Below, piece after piece: positions 1-5,209 of a stretch of DNA of 5,209 bases. This DNA is from Bacteroidales bacterium. GTDB taxonomy: Bacteria; Bacteroidota; Bacteroidia; Bacteroidales; UBA1715. Both the position numbers and the translations under genes were made by a program. Every line of letters begins with the position of its first letter. Positions within the stretch are counted from its first letter, which is position 1. The DNA is taken from assembly GCA_031262005.1 (NCBI GenBank), contig JAISIO010000077.1, positions 1 to 5,209 on the forward strand, read 5' to 3'. The notes beneath the pieces were generated by a model. That model worked only from the letters and a program-made list of their open reading frames with translations, had not been told where the DNA came from and made no database searches.

Positions 1-268
1 TTTTTATATTGGCAAGTGTAGCTTTTGCTAATTGTGAATACGGATACATTTTTTTCACATCGCGCATCATGCGAGTATATTCCCGCTCTTCTTTTTTATT
101 TTTAAATTGTAGCGGAGGAAAAACATACGCCGTTTGTATGCGATTGATCGGCATTGTATCGCCATCAACCACTACTGCCCGTGTTCCCAAACGCACAACT
201 TCACTTGTGTTTTGAGCTGCAAGCTGCGCACAAATCATGATGCTTATGATAGTGAAAATTACTCTCAT
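1..268 (-). CDS. DUF4294-like secreted protein, partial (C-terminus beyond left edge)
   Basis: 89 codons are visible, open to the window edge. Residues 1-19 (MRVIFTIISIMICAQLAAQ) look like a Sec signal peptide: one basic residue, a hydrophobic core, and a small-residue end A-Q-L-A-A-Q typical of Bacteroidota exports. Cys13 has no lipobox around it, so a lipoprotein is unlikely. The mature part begins with a short strand-rich segment (VVVDGDTMPI, 32-41), then PPLQF and a charged helix (KNKKEEREYTRMMRDVKKMYPY, 56-77). The DGDT...P...FKNKKEE...Y..MMRDVKK.YPY pattern matches my memory of DUF4294, a Bacteroidota family of unknown function. An in-frame ATG lies further upstream (codon 307-305) and would add 13 residues (MKKLVFLPKTNRT). 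I prefer 268 because it puts the signal peptide at the very N-terminus and because a possible -7 box at 315-322 would leave a start at 307 with almost no leader. The gene is divergent from coaX. Family assignment is from memory; the biochemical role is unknown. Confidence 0.8.
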   Translation of the reverse strand, partial: MRVIFTIISIMICAQLAAQNTSEVVRLGTRAVVVDGDTMPINRIQTAYVFPPLQFKNKKEEREYTRMMRDVKKMYPYSQLAKATLANIK

Positions 269-304
269 TGTACGATTGGTTTTCGGCAAAAATACTAACT
301 TTTT

Positions 305-335
305 CATGACATTACAATATTAAACGTTACCTTTG
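305..335 (+). promoter_or_regulatory. Bacteroidota-type promoter for coaX
   Basis: TACCTTTG at 328-335 matches the -7 consensus TAnnTTTG exactly. Nineteen bases upstream is CATG (305-308), a half match to the -33 TTTG element. The implied start near 340-343 leaves a leader of only about 10 bases before the coaX ATG at 352, with no Shine-Dalgarno sequence. The -33 part overlaps the upstream alternative start of the divergent gene, so the two promoters share about 40 bases. Confidence 0.6.
315..322 (-). promoter_or_regulatory. Possible -7 box for the DUF4294-like gene
   Basis: On the minus strand this reads TAATATTG, one mismatch from the Bacteroidota -7 consensus TAnnTTTG. Transcription would begin near 305-308, giving about a 40-base leader to the ATG at 268. 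I see no good -33 TTTG about 19 bases upstream, so this is tentative. Confidence 0.3.
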
Positions 336-351
336 TACTAAATTATTCTTT

Positions 352-1119
352 ATGCAATTAATTGTTGATGTTGGAAATTCATATATAAAGATTTTTGTGT
401 TTGACGATGCAACAATCACAGTTTCATATAGGTATACTCATACTGATTTTTTCGATGCCTTGCCTCATTTTTTTTCCACTCATTCAATTTCTTGTGCAAT
501 TGTTTCTAATGTTTCGGGAATACAAAATGTGTACCAAACTATTCGCACCTATGTTCCCACACTTGAATTTTCGCACCGAACCCCTATTCCTCTCGCCAAT
601 AACTATGCCACTCCGCACACATTAGGGTTAGATAGAATTGCTGCAGCAGTTGGGGCTGAAACCGTGCAACCACATTGCCACAAATTGATTATTGATGCTG
701 GTACGGCAATTACCATTGATTATGTATCGGACTGTGCCGCATTTGAAGGCGGTAATATTTCGCCTGGCATAGAAGCCCGGTTCAGGGCTTTGCACGACTA
801 TACCGGAAAATTGCCCAAGTTGAATCTAACCGAAAAAATTTCTCTCATCGGAAAAACTACCGAAGAAGCCATACAAAACGGTGTAATCCAAGGCGTTTTA
901 TATGAAATTCAAACATATATACAAATATATGCCGAAAAATTCCCTTCAATTTCTGTTTTTTTTACCGGAGGCAATGCCGATTTCTTAGAAAAAACTATAC
1001 AGATATTTGATGCGAATATACGAAAGCACACATCAACCGCCTTAATCGCTCAAGGATTACAACGAATATTGGCATATAATCAAGACTCTATTGCACATAA
1101 TTGTTTATACGTTTTCTAA
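352..1119 (+). CDS. coaX: Type III pantothenate kinase
   Basis: CoaX phosphorylates pantothenate with ATP to 4'-phosphopantothenate, the first committed step of coenzyme A synthesis, in the cytoplasm. The 255-residue product has the full ASKHA-fold signature: phosphate-1 loop DVGNSYIK (6-13, with the N-terminal Asp6), the pantothenate-site GLDR motif (92-95) followed by IAAAVGA, phosphate-2 DAGTAITID (115-123, Asp115), GGNISPG (133-139), an N-G pair at 176-177, and the adenosine-side TGG (205-207). It ends with the usual GLQRILAYN helix plus about 13 extra residues. Length is close to the roughly 245-260 residues usual for the family. The start has no competing upstream in-frame ATG of note and sits just after a good promoter. 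Type III kinases as a family need a monovalent cation and escape CoA feedback inhibition. The gene appears to be a single-gene unit: the next gene is 234 bases away behind its own promoter. No strong terminator follows. Confidence 0.96.
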   Translation: MQLIVDVGNSYIKIFVFDDATITVSYRYTHTDFFDALPHFFSTHSISCAIVSNVSGIQNVYQTIRTYVPTLEFSHRTPIPLANNYATPHTLGLDRIAAAVGAETVQPHCHKLIIDAGTAITIDYVSDCAAFEGGNISPGIEARFRALHDYTGKLPKLNLTEKISLIGKTTEEAIQNGVIQGVLYEIQTYIQIYAEKFPSISVFFTGGNADFLEKTIQIFDANIRKHTSTALIAQGLQRILAYNQDSIAHNCLYVF

Positions 1120-1218
1120 CACAGCAACAATAAAAACGGATATATCATCACAGAGACGATATTCTTTTTCCTTTTAGAAAAAAACTACAACAGGCACAAG
1201 TACCTTATTTTCAATTAT

Positions 1219-1264
1219 TTTTATATAAAAAAAAGAAAAAATATAAAAAAAAACACATTTTTTT
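1219..1264 (+). promoter_or_regulatory. A/T-tract region upstream of the tRNA-Glu/rpsT promoter
   Basis: This stretch is almost entirely A and T, with several A-runs and T-runs (for example 1244-1253 and 1258-1264). It sits about 10-55 bases upstream of the -33 element at 1276. That is where an UP-like element or intrinsically curved DNA would boost a stable-RNA promoter. This is inference from composition only. The rest of the intergenic region from 1120 holds no gene and no convincing terminator for coaX. Confidence 0.3.
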
Positions 1265-1275
1265 CAAGCACAGCT

Positions 1276-1306
1276 ATTGCAGAAATAAAAAATAGTTCTA
1301 CATTTG
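1276..1306 (+). promoter_or_regulatory. Primary promoter of tRNA-Glu/rpsT
   Basis: ATTG (1276-1279, three of four matches to the -33 TTTG) is followed by a 19-base spacer and TACATTTG (1299-1306), an exact match to the Bacteroidota -7 consensus TAnnTTTG. The predicted start near 1311-1313 is about 42 bases before the mature tRNA 5' end. It is the best-formed promoter in the window, as expected for a stable RNA and ribosomal protein unit. Confidence 0.7.
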
Positions 1307-1349
1307 CACCCGCAAACAGCAATAAATTTGCACCCGCAAACAGCAATAA
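1302..1349 (+). repeat. Perfect 24-bp tandem duplication spanning promoter and start site
   Basis: Bases 1302-1325 and 1326-1349 are identical; identity extends two further bases (AT) past each copy, so the maximal match is 26 bases at a 24-base period. Each copy contains TTTGCACCCGCAAA, an inverted repeat with 5-bp arms around ACCC (1303-1316 and 1327-1340). The array ends 4 bases before the tRNA. Only two copies are present and there is no spacer, so this is a local duplication rather than an array. Confidence 0.95.
1323..1330 (+). promoter_or_regulatory. Second -7 box created by the tandem duplication
   Basis: TAAATTTG at 1323-1330 also fits TAnnTTTG exactly: the repeat junction supplies the TA and the second copy supplies the TTTG. 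The nearest -33-like element is TTTG at 1303-1306, inside the first -7 box, with a 16-base spacer, shorter than the 19 used by the primary promoter. If active, it would start transcripts about 24 bases further downstream, near 1335-1337. Confidence 0.4.
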
Positions 1350-1353
1350 ATAT

Positions 1354-1425
1354 GGCTCGTTCGTCTATCGGTTAGGACTTCAGATTTTCATTCTGGCAAG
1401 AGGGGTTCGATTCCCCTACGGGCTA
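1354..1425 (+). tRNA. tRNA-Glu (anticodon UUC)
   Basis: A complete cloverleaf can be folded by hand. The acceptor stem 1354-1360 pairs with 1418-1424, with G-U at the first pair and U-G at the fourth. The D stem is GTC (1363-1365)/GAC (1376-1378). The anticodon stem 1380-1384 pairs with 1392-1396 around a 7-base loop with anticodon TTC at 1387-1389. There is a 4-base variable region, and the T stem 1401-1405/1413-1417 carries loop TTCGATT. The discriminator is A1425. The next bases are CTA, so CCA is not encoded and must be added by the nucleotidyltransferase. The D-loop contains the expected GG and TTAG context. It is very likely co-transcribed with rpsT, which begins 22 bases downstream with no terminator between, so 3' processing of the tRNA would release the rpsT mRNA. 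Confidence 0.97.
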
Positions 1426-1447
1426 CTAAAAAATATAATTAGAAATT

Positions 1448-1702
1448 ATGGCAAATCATAAATCATCAGTTAAAAGAATTCGTCAAGCGGAAACCAAACG
1501 AGTGCACAATAAGTATTATGCAAGAACAACTCGTAATGCAATGCGAAAATTAAATGGAGTTACCGATAAAGCAGTTGCTGTGGAACAATTACCGGTAGTG
1601 ATTTCTATGCTTGATAAATTAGCGAAAAACAATATTATTCATAAAAACAAAGCTGCGAACTTAAAATCACAACTTGCTAAACGTGTAAATGCGTTAGCAT
1701 AG
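1448..1702 (+). CDS. rpsT: 30S ribosomal protein S20
   Basis: S20 is a primary 16S rRNA-binding protein that helps early 30S assembly. The 84-residue product is highly basic and predicted all-helical. It has the characteristic N-terminus MANHKSSVKRIRQAETKR, then NK..R...R.A..KL (21-35), and a C-terminal helix ending in HKNKAANLKSQLAKRVNAL. Length matches the family (about 84-90). The ATG at 1448 follows an A/T-rich leader (1426-1447) without a Shine-Dalgarno sequence, as in the other genes here. It lies 22 bases after tRNA-Glu and is probably transcribed from the promoter(s) at 1276-1330, ending at the terminator 28 bases after its stop. Confidence 0.98.
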   Translation: MANHKSSVKRIRQAETKRVHNKYYARTTRNAMRKLNGVTDKAVAVEQLPVVISMLDKLAKNNIIHKNKAANLKSQLAKRVNALA

Positions 1703-1729
1703 TTAATGGATTTTTTATAATAATAAAAG

Positions 1730-1758
1730 CCTCTGAATGTTGGTTCAGAGGTTTTTTT
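1730..1758 (+). terminator. Intrinsic terminator of tRNA-Glu/rpsT
   Basis: CCTCTGAA (1730-1737) and TTCAGAGG (1744-1751) form a perfect 8-bp stem with a 6-base loop (TGTTGG), followed at once by seven T residues (1752-1758). Four A residues precede the stem, so weak function on the opposite strand is also possible. It separates rpsT from typA. Confidence 0.93.
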
Positions 1759-1805
1759 GTTCATTATGTACAAGAAAAAGAACGCTGTTAAAAAAACAAA
1801 AAAAT

Positions 1806-3608
1806 ATGCAAAATCTAAGAAACATTGCAATCATAGCACACGTTGACCATGGAAAAACAACCTTAGTTGATAGAATTTTACACCAAGTAAAAACTTTTAG
1901 AGATAACGAAGATGCCGGTGATTTAATTCTTGATAACAACGACCTTGAACGTGAACGAGGAATTACCATTCTGTCTAAAAACGTTTCGGTACGTTATAAA
2001 GGTGTAAAAATTAATATTATAGATACTCCCGGTCACTCTGATTTTGGTGGTGAAGTGGAACGAGTACTTAATATGGCTGACGGTGTAATTCTTTTGGTTG
2101 ATGCTTTTGAAGGACCCATGCCACAAACTCGTTTTGTGCTTGAAAAAGCAATTGAATTGAACCTAAAACCTATTGTGGTTGTCAATAAAGTAGACAAACC
2201 TAATTGCGACCCCGAAGCTGCAAACGATGCAGTGTTCGATTTAATGTGCAATTTAGATGCATCGGAAGAACAACTGGATTTTCAAACCGTATATGGTTCG
2301 TCAAAACAAGGTTGGATGGGTCCTGATTGGAGAAAACCAACGAGCGATTTTGCGTATTTGTTAGATGTAATTATCGATACAATTCCTGCTCCGGTGCAAC
2401 AAAAGGGCACCAGCCAAATGAGAATTACTTCACTTGATTATTCATCATATGTAGGGCGAATTGCCGTAGGGCGAATTACTCGAGGTACATTGATTGCCGG
2501 ACAAAATGTGTCACTTGTGAAACGCGACGGCACAATTACAAAATCAAAAATCAAAGAACTGTATACGTTTGAAGGACTTGGTAAAGAAAAAATAAAAACC
2601 GAAGTAGCTTCGGGTGAAATTGTAGCAGTTATGGGGCTGGAAAACTTTGATATTGGCGATACAATTGCCGATTTTGAAAATCCGGAAGCCCTGCCTGCCA
2701 TTACAATTGATGAGCCTACAATGTCTATGATTTTCACCAATAACAATTCGCCGTTTTTCGGTCGTGAAGGAAAATTTGTAACATCACGCCATCTGCGAGA
2801 ACGATTGTACAAAGAGTTGGAAAAAAATCTTGCTTTACGTATTGAAGATACCGATAGTGCCGATGCGCACATTGTGTACGGGCGGGGAATTATGCACCTT
2901 TCGGTATTGATAGAAACTATGCGTCGAGAAGGCTACGAATTGCAAATTGGACAACCTCGAGTAATTATCAAAGAAATTGACGGAAAAAAACACGAACCAA
3001 TGGAAAGTGTAACCGTGCATGTTCCTGAAGATTTTGCAGGAAAGGTAATAGAACAATTAACCCAACGCAAAGGCGAGTTGCTCAATATGGTTACAAAAAA
3101 CGACCGTGTGCACATGGAATTTTCAATTCCGTCACGCGGACTAATTGGACTAACCAATTCTATTTTGACAGCCACGGAAGGACAAGCCGTTATGTCGCAC
3201 CGTTTTGTAGGATTTGAACCGTGGAAAGGCGATATGCCGACTAAAAATAACGGGGCTTTAATTGCAATGGAAACCGGTGCTTCGTTTGCTTACGCTATTA
3301 ACAATTTACAGGATAGAGGACGATTCTTTATTAATCCGGGCGATGAAGTATATGCCGGACAAGTAATAGGCGAGCATATTCGTGAAAATGATTTACTTAT
3401 AAATGTATGTAAAAGCAAGAAACTCACCAATATGCGAGCTTCGGGTTCGGACGAAAAAACAAATATTGCACCGGCAATTATCATGTCGCTCGAAGAGAAC
3501 ATGGAGTATATACGTAAAGATGAATATTTGGAAGTTACTCCAAAATCACTACGTCTTCGTAAAATTTTATTGAGTGAGCATGATAGAAAACGGGAAAGTA
3601 AAAATTAA
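1806..3608 (+). CDS. typA: Ribosome-associated GTPase TypA/BipA
   Basis: TypA is an EF-G-like translational GTPase that binds the 70S ribosome at the factor site; in enterobacteria it is linked to 50S assembly, low-temperature growth and stress. The 600-residue product has all G motifs: G1 AHVDHGKTT (11-19), switch I RERGITI (49-55, Thr54), G3 DTPGH (73-77, His77), G4 NKVD (127-130) and G5-like GSSK (164-167). An EF-Tu-type beta-barrel (about 205-300), EF-G III- and V-like domains (about 305-480) and the TypA-specific C-terminal domain follow; SRGLIGLTN near 440-450 and GDEVYAGQVIGEH near 510 are typical. The frame is open back to an ATG at 1737, but those 23 residues lie partly inside the rpsT terminator stem and are unlike the family. 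The ATG at 1806 begins the conserved MQNLRNIAIIAH. An A-rich leader precedes it; I see no clear TAnnTTTG box between 1759 and 1805, so the promoter is unresolved. Confidence 0.97.
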   Translation: MQNLRNIAIIAHVDHGKTTLVDRILHQVKTFRDNEDAGDLILDNNDLERERGITILSKNVSVRYKGVKINIIDTPGHSDFGGEVERVLNMADGVILLVDAFEGPMPQTRFVLEKAIELNLKPIVVVNKVDKPNCDPEAANDAVFDLMCNLDASEEQLDFQTVYGSSKQGWMGPDWRKPTSDFAYLLDVIIDTIPAPVQQKGTSQMRITSLDYSSYVGRIAVGRITRGTLIAGQNVSLVKRDGTITKSKIKELYTFEGLGKEKIKTEVASGEIVAVMGLENFDIGDTIADFENPEALPAITIDEPTMSMIFTNNNSPFFGREGKFVTSRHLRERLYKELEKNLALRIEDTDSADAHIVYGRGIMHLSVLIETMRREGYELQIGQPRVIIKEIDGKKHEPMESVTVHVPEDFAGKVIEQLTQRKGELLNMVTKNDRVHMEFSIPSRGLIGLTNSILTATEGQAVMSHRFVGFEPWKGDMPTKNNGALIAMETGASFAYAINNLQDRGRFFINPGDEVYAGQVIGEHIRENDLLINVCKSKKLTNMRASGSDEKTNIAPAIIMSLEENMEYIRKDEYLEVTPKSLRLRKILLSEHDRKRESKN

Positions 3609-3637
3609 TAGGCTTAATAGACTTTGAATTGATACAA

Positions 3638-3674
3638 AAATCCCCTTGACAAAATATCTTTATCAAGGGGATTT
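3638..3674. terminator. Bidirectional terminator between typA and the phosphate permease gene
   Basis: AAATCCCCTTGA (3638-3649) and TCAAGGGGATTT (3663-3674) form a perfect 12-bp stem with a 13-base A/T-rich loop. It lies in the 92-base gap between two convergent stop codons. On the minus strand the stem is followed by five T residues (complement of 3636-3640), a good terminator for the permease gene. On the plus strand only three T residues follow, so termination of typA is probably weaker or relies on the long stem. Confidence 0.88.
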
Positions 3675-3700
3675 CCATATAAAATAATACACTACACAAT

Positions 3701-4780
3701 TTACATAATCGCTTTCACCAACAAAAATATACCCGCAGCAAGCACAGCACTCACAGGAATAGTTAAAATCCACGCTATCAATAAATTTTTGGTAATTCCC
3801 CAGCGCACGGCAGAAAGCCGTTTGGTAGCCCCCACTCCTATAATCGCTCCAGTAATGGTATGAGTAGTACTTACCGGTATTTTTAAAATTTCGGTTAAAA
3901 ATAATGTCAATGCACCTGCAGTTTCGGCTACCACTCCTTCAACAGGCGTAACCCTCGTAATGCGTGATCCCATTGTTTTTACAATTTTCCAACCACCGCT
4001 CATTGTACCAAGTGCAATCACCGTGAAACACGTAAGCGGAATCCACGAAGGCATATCATTCAAATTGTTGATACGTTCCAACCCTGTCCATACTAACCAT
4101 TCCGGCAATTCACCATCGAAATATCCGGCAGCTCCGGCAGCAATTACCGCAGCACCTATAATCCCCATTACTTTTTGAGAGTCGTTCAAACCATGACCAA
4201 CACTAAACAATGCCGAAGAAACTAATTGTAATCGTTTGAACCATGAATCAGCTTTATGAGGATTTGCTTTTCGGCAAATGTGATGAAGCAATGTGGAAAG
4301 AATCAGAGCCATTATCATACCAATAAGCGGAGCTAATACAATGAATGCTGCGATTTTTAGAATTATCGCCACATGAATAGTTTGAAACCCATTTGATAAG
4401 CCGGGGACAAAAAATCCCGCCATAATTGCAGCTCCGGCAAATCCGCCTATCAGCGTATGCGATGACGACGATGGTATGCCCAACCACCATGTGAGCAAAT
4501 TCCAAATAATTGCTGCAATAATACCCGAAAGTATTACCGGCAAAGTAATATATTCTGTAATAACTGTTTTGGCAACCGTATTGGCAATCCCAAAATCGCC
4601 AATAATATGTTTTGCAATAAAAAATGCAACAAAATTAAAAAATGCAGCCCACACTACTGCTTGAAACGGCGTGAGCACCTTAGTGGTAACAATGGTTGCT
4701 ATGGAATTAGCCGCATCGTGGAAACCATTGATAAAATCAAAGATAAGTGCTAAAATGATAATAACAAGTAATAATGTCAT
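3701..4780 (-). CDS. pit: PiT-family inorganic phosphate permease
   Basis: This is an integral inner-membrane transporter of phosphate, coupled to H+ or Na+ in this family; the ion cannot be told from sequence alone. The 359-residue protein shows the family's internal inverted duplication. The first half has GFHDAANS (19-26) and GIPSSSSHT (101-109); the second has GHGLNDSQ (195-202) and KIPVSTTHT (300-308). The two Asp/Asn-bearing motifs (Asp22, Asn25, Asn199, Asp200) and the two Ser/Thr-rich re-entrant loops are the expected substrate-binding elements. Hydrophobic helices are evident at about 2-18, 38-58, 79-100, 108-126, 134-166, 203-221, 246-260, 285-298 and 331-357. The central cytoplasmic loop (about 167-190) is short, unlike the long loop of E. 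coli PitA. The start codon is 3 bases after the stop of the DUF47 gene, indicating one operon with likely translational coupling. No Shine-Dalgarno sequence is seen. It ends before the strong hairpin at 3638-3674. Confidence 0.95.
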   Translation of the reverse strand: MTLLLVIIILALIFDFINGFHDAANSIATIVTTKVLTPFQAVVWAAFFNFVAFFIAKHIIGDFGIANTVAKTVITEYITLPVILSGIIAAIIWNLLTWWLGIPSSSSHTLIGGFAGAAIMAGFFVPGLSNGFQTIHVAIILKIAAFIVLAPLIGMIMALILSTLLHHICRKANPHKADSWFKRLQLVSSALFSVGHGLNDSQKVMGIIGAAVIAAGAAGYFDGELPEWLVWTGLERINNLNDMPSWIPLTCFTVIALGTMSGGWKIVKTMGSRITRVTPVEGVVAETAGALTLFLTEILKIPVSTTHTITGAIIGVGATKRLSAVRWGITKNLLIAWILTIPVSAVLAAGIFLLVKAIM

Positions 4781-4783
4781 AAC

Positions 4784-5209
4784 TTACGCATACTTTATGA
4801 TGATTGTTTTGATAATTTTTCCAACGTTTTCAATTGCATTAGCCGAGCGTTCAAGTTCTCGCATAATGCTTTTGAGTTTTATGATTTCTTTCACATCTTG
4901 TTCGTTGGCAAATAAATCACTCAAAAAATCCTCGTAAATATCATCAACTTCATTTTCTATATCGTGCAAATCGGCACAAATTTGACGTATGTTCTTGCTA
5001 TTCTTTTTCATATTTGCAAGTCCGTGCACTGCTTCAACAATCATTTTTGATGCACTTTCAATCATCAGTGCCATTGTATGAGCACGCTCGGGTAATTGTT
5101 GTTGGCGGTAAATAACGATTTTCTTTGCACATGAATTCAAAAAATCGGTTACATCGTCCAAACTGTTCGATAAATTGTGGATATCTTCTCTATCAAACGG
5201 TGTGATAAA
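4784..5209 (-). CDS. DUF47/PhoU-like phosphate transport accessory protein, partial (N-terminus beyond right edge)
   Basis: 141 codons are visible, open to the window edge; there is no ATG in the visible part near a sensible start, so the true start lies outside. The edge sequence reads FITPFDREDIHNLSNSLDDVTDF, matching the conserved DUF47 pattern TPFDREDI..L...LDDV.D. A helical acidic region follows: IENEVDDIYEDFLSDLF, then the C-terminal ELERSANAIENVGKIIKTIIIKYA. The family (also called PhoU_div) folds as a PhoU-like helical bundle whose E/D..D motifs bind metal. Members are very often encoded just upstream of PiT permeases, and genetic work in other bacteria ties the pair to low-affinity phosphate uptake. 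Here the gap to the permease start is 3 bases. Only a short N-terminal segment, about 60-80 residues judged from the usual length of roughly 205-220, should be missing. The promoter lies outside the window. Confidence 0.92.
   Translation of the reverse strand, partial: FITPFDREDIHNLSNSLDDVTDFLNSCAKKIVIYRQQQLPERAHTMALMIESASKMIVEAVHGLANMKKNSKNIRQICADLHDIENEVDDIYEDFLSDLFANEQDVKEIIKLKSIMRELERSANAIENVGKIIKTIIIKYA

Noticed and set aside
9..215. A 68-codon plus-strand open frame at the left edge
   Set aside because: It is antisense to the DUF4294-like gene, whose signal peptide and family pattern are convincing.
1235..1265. Hairpin as a terminator for coaX
   Set aside because: The possible stem is seven pairs, six of them A-T, within homopolymer runs; it is not distinguishable from chance in such A/T-rich DNA and lacks a GC core.
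1302..1349. CRISPR array or integration site next to a tRNA
   Set aside because: There are only two directly abutting copies without spacers. Integrative elements normally target the tRNA 3' end, not the 5' flank, and no integrase or element genes are present.
1737..1805. A 23-residue N-terminal extension of TypA from the upstream ATG at 1737
   Set aside because: The ATG lies within the rpsT terminator stem, the added residues (Cys/Arg/Lys/Phe-rich) do not resemble the family, and the TypA N-terminus MQNLRNIAIIAH begins exactly at 1806.
2438..2872. A 144-codon open frame on the minus strand inside typA
   Set aside because: It is entirely antisense to well-conserved TypA coding sequence, has low-complexity Ser/Ile/Arg-rich content, and no promoter or recognisable domain.
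3960..4937. Several plus- and minus-strand open frames overlapping the permease and DUF47 genes
   Set aside because: All are shadows of the two recognised minus-strand genes; none has a domain, leader or spacing that supports expression.
5159..5161. A TTG start for the DUF47 gene
   Set aside because: The reading frame continues to the window edge with conserved family sequence (TPFDREDIHNLSNSLDDV), so this codon is an internal leucine.

Overview
This window looks like ordinary chromosomal backbone from a low-GC member of the Bacteroidota, probably of the Bacteroidales/Flavobacteriia kind. Three things point there. The left-edge protein matches my memory of the DUF4294 family, which is largely confined to that phylum. 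Promoter -7 boxes fit the phylum's TAnnTTTG consensus rather than the sigma-70 consensus. No gene has a Shine-Dalgarno sequence; starts are instead preceded by A/T-rich leaders. I see no phage, transposon, CRISPR or defence genes.

Layout, left to right. Positions 1-268 (minus strand) hold the N-terminal part of a secreted DUF4294-like protein that runs off the left edge. Divergent from it is coaX (352-1119, plus), a type III pantothenate kinase for coenzyme A synthesis. A 234-base A/T-rich intergenic region follows. It ends in a strong Bacteroidota-type promoter whose -7 region lies in a perfect 24-bp tandem duplication, so there are two consecutive -7 boxes. That promoter should drive tRNA-Glu(UUC) (1354-1425) and, 22 bases later, rpsT (ribosomal protein S20, 1448-1702), closed by a clear intrinsic terminator at 1730-1758. 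Then comes typA/bipA (1806-3608, plus), a ribosome-associated GTPase. A long hairpin at 3638-3674 separates it from a convergent pair on the minus strand: a DUF47/PhoU-like protein (4784 to the right edge, 5' end missing) and, 3 bases downstream of it, a PiT-family phosphate permease (3701-4780).

Functionally, the centre of the window is translation: tRNA-Glu, S20 and TypA, a GTPase linked to ribosome assembly and stress. The right end is a low-affinity phosphate uptake unit in which the DUF47 protein is the likely accessory or regulator of the permease. coaX is a stand-alone housekeeping gene.

I found no convincing undescribed system. The most interesting element is the duplicated promoter/start-site segment in front of tRNA-Glu-rpsT, in which each copy also carries a short inverted repeat.
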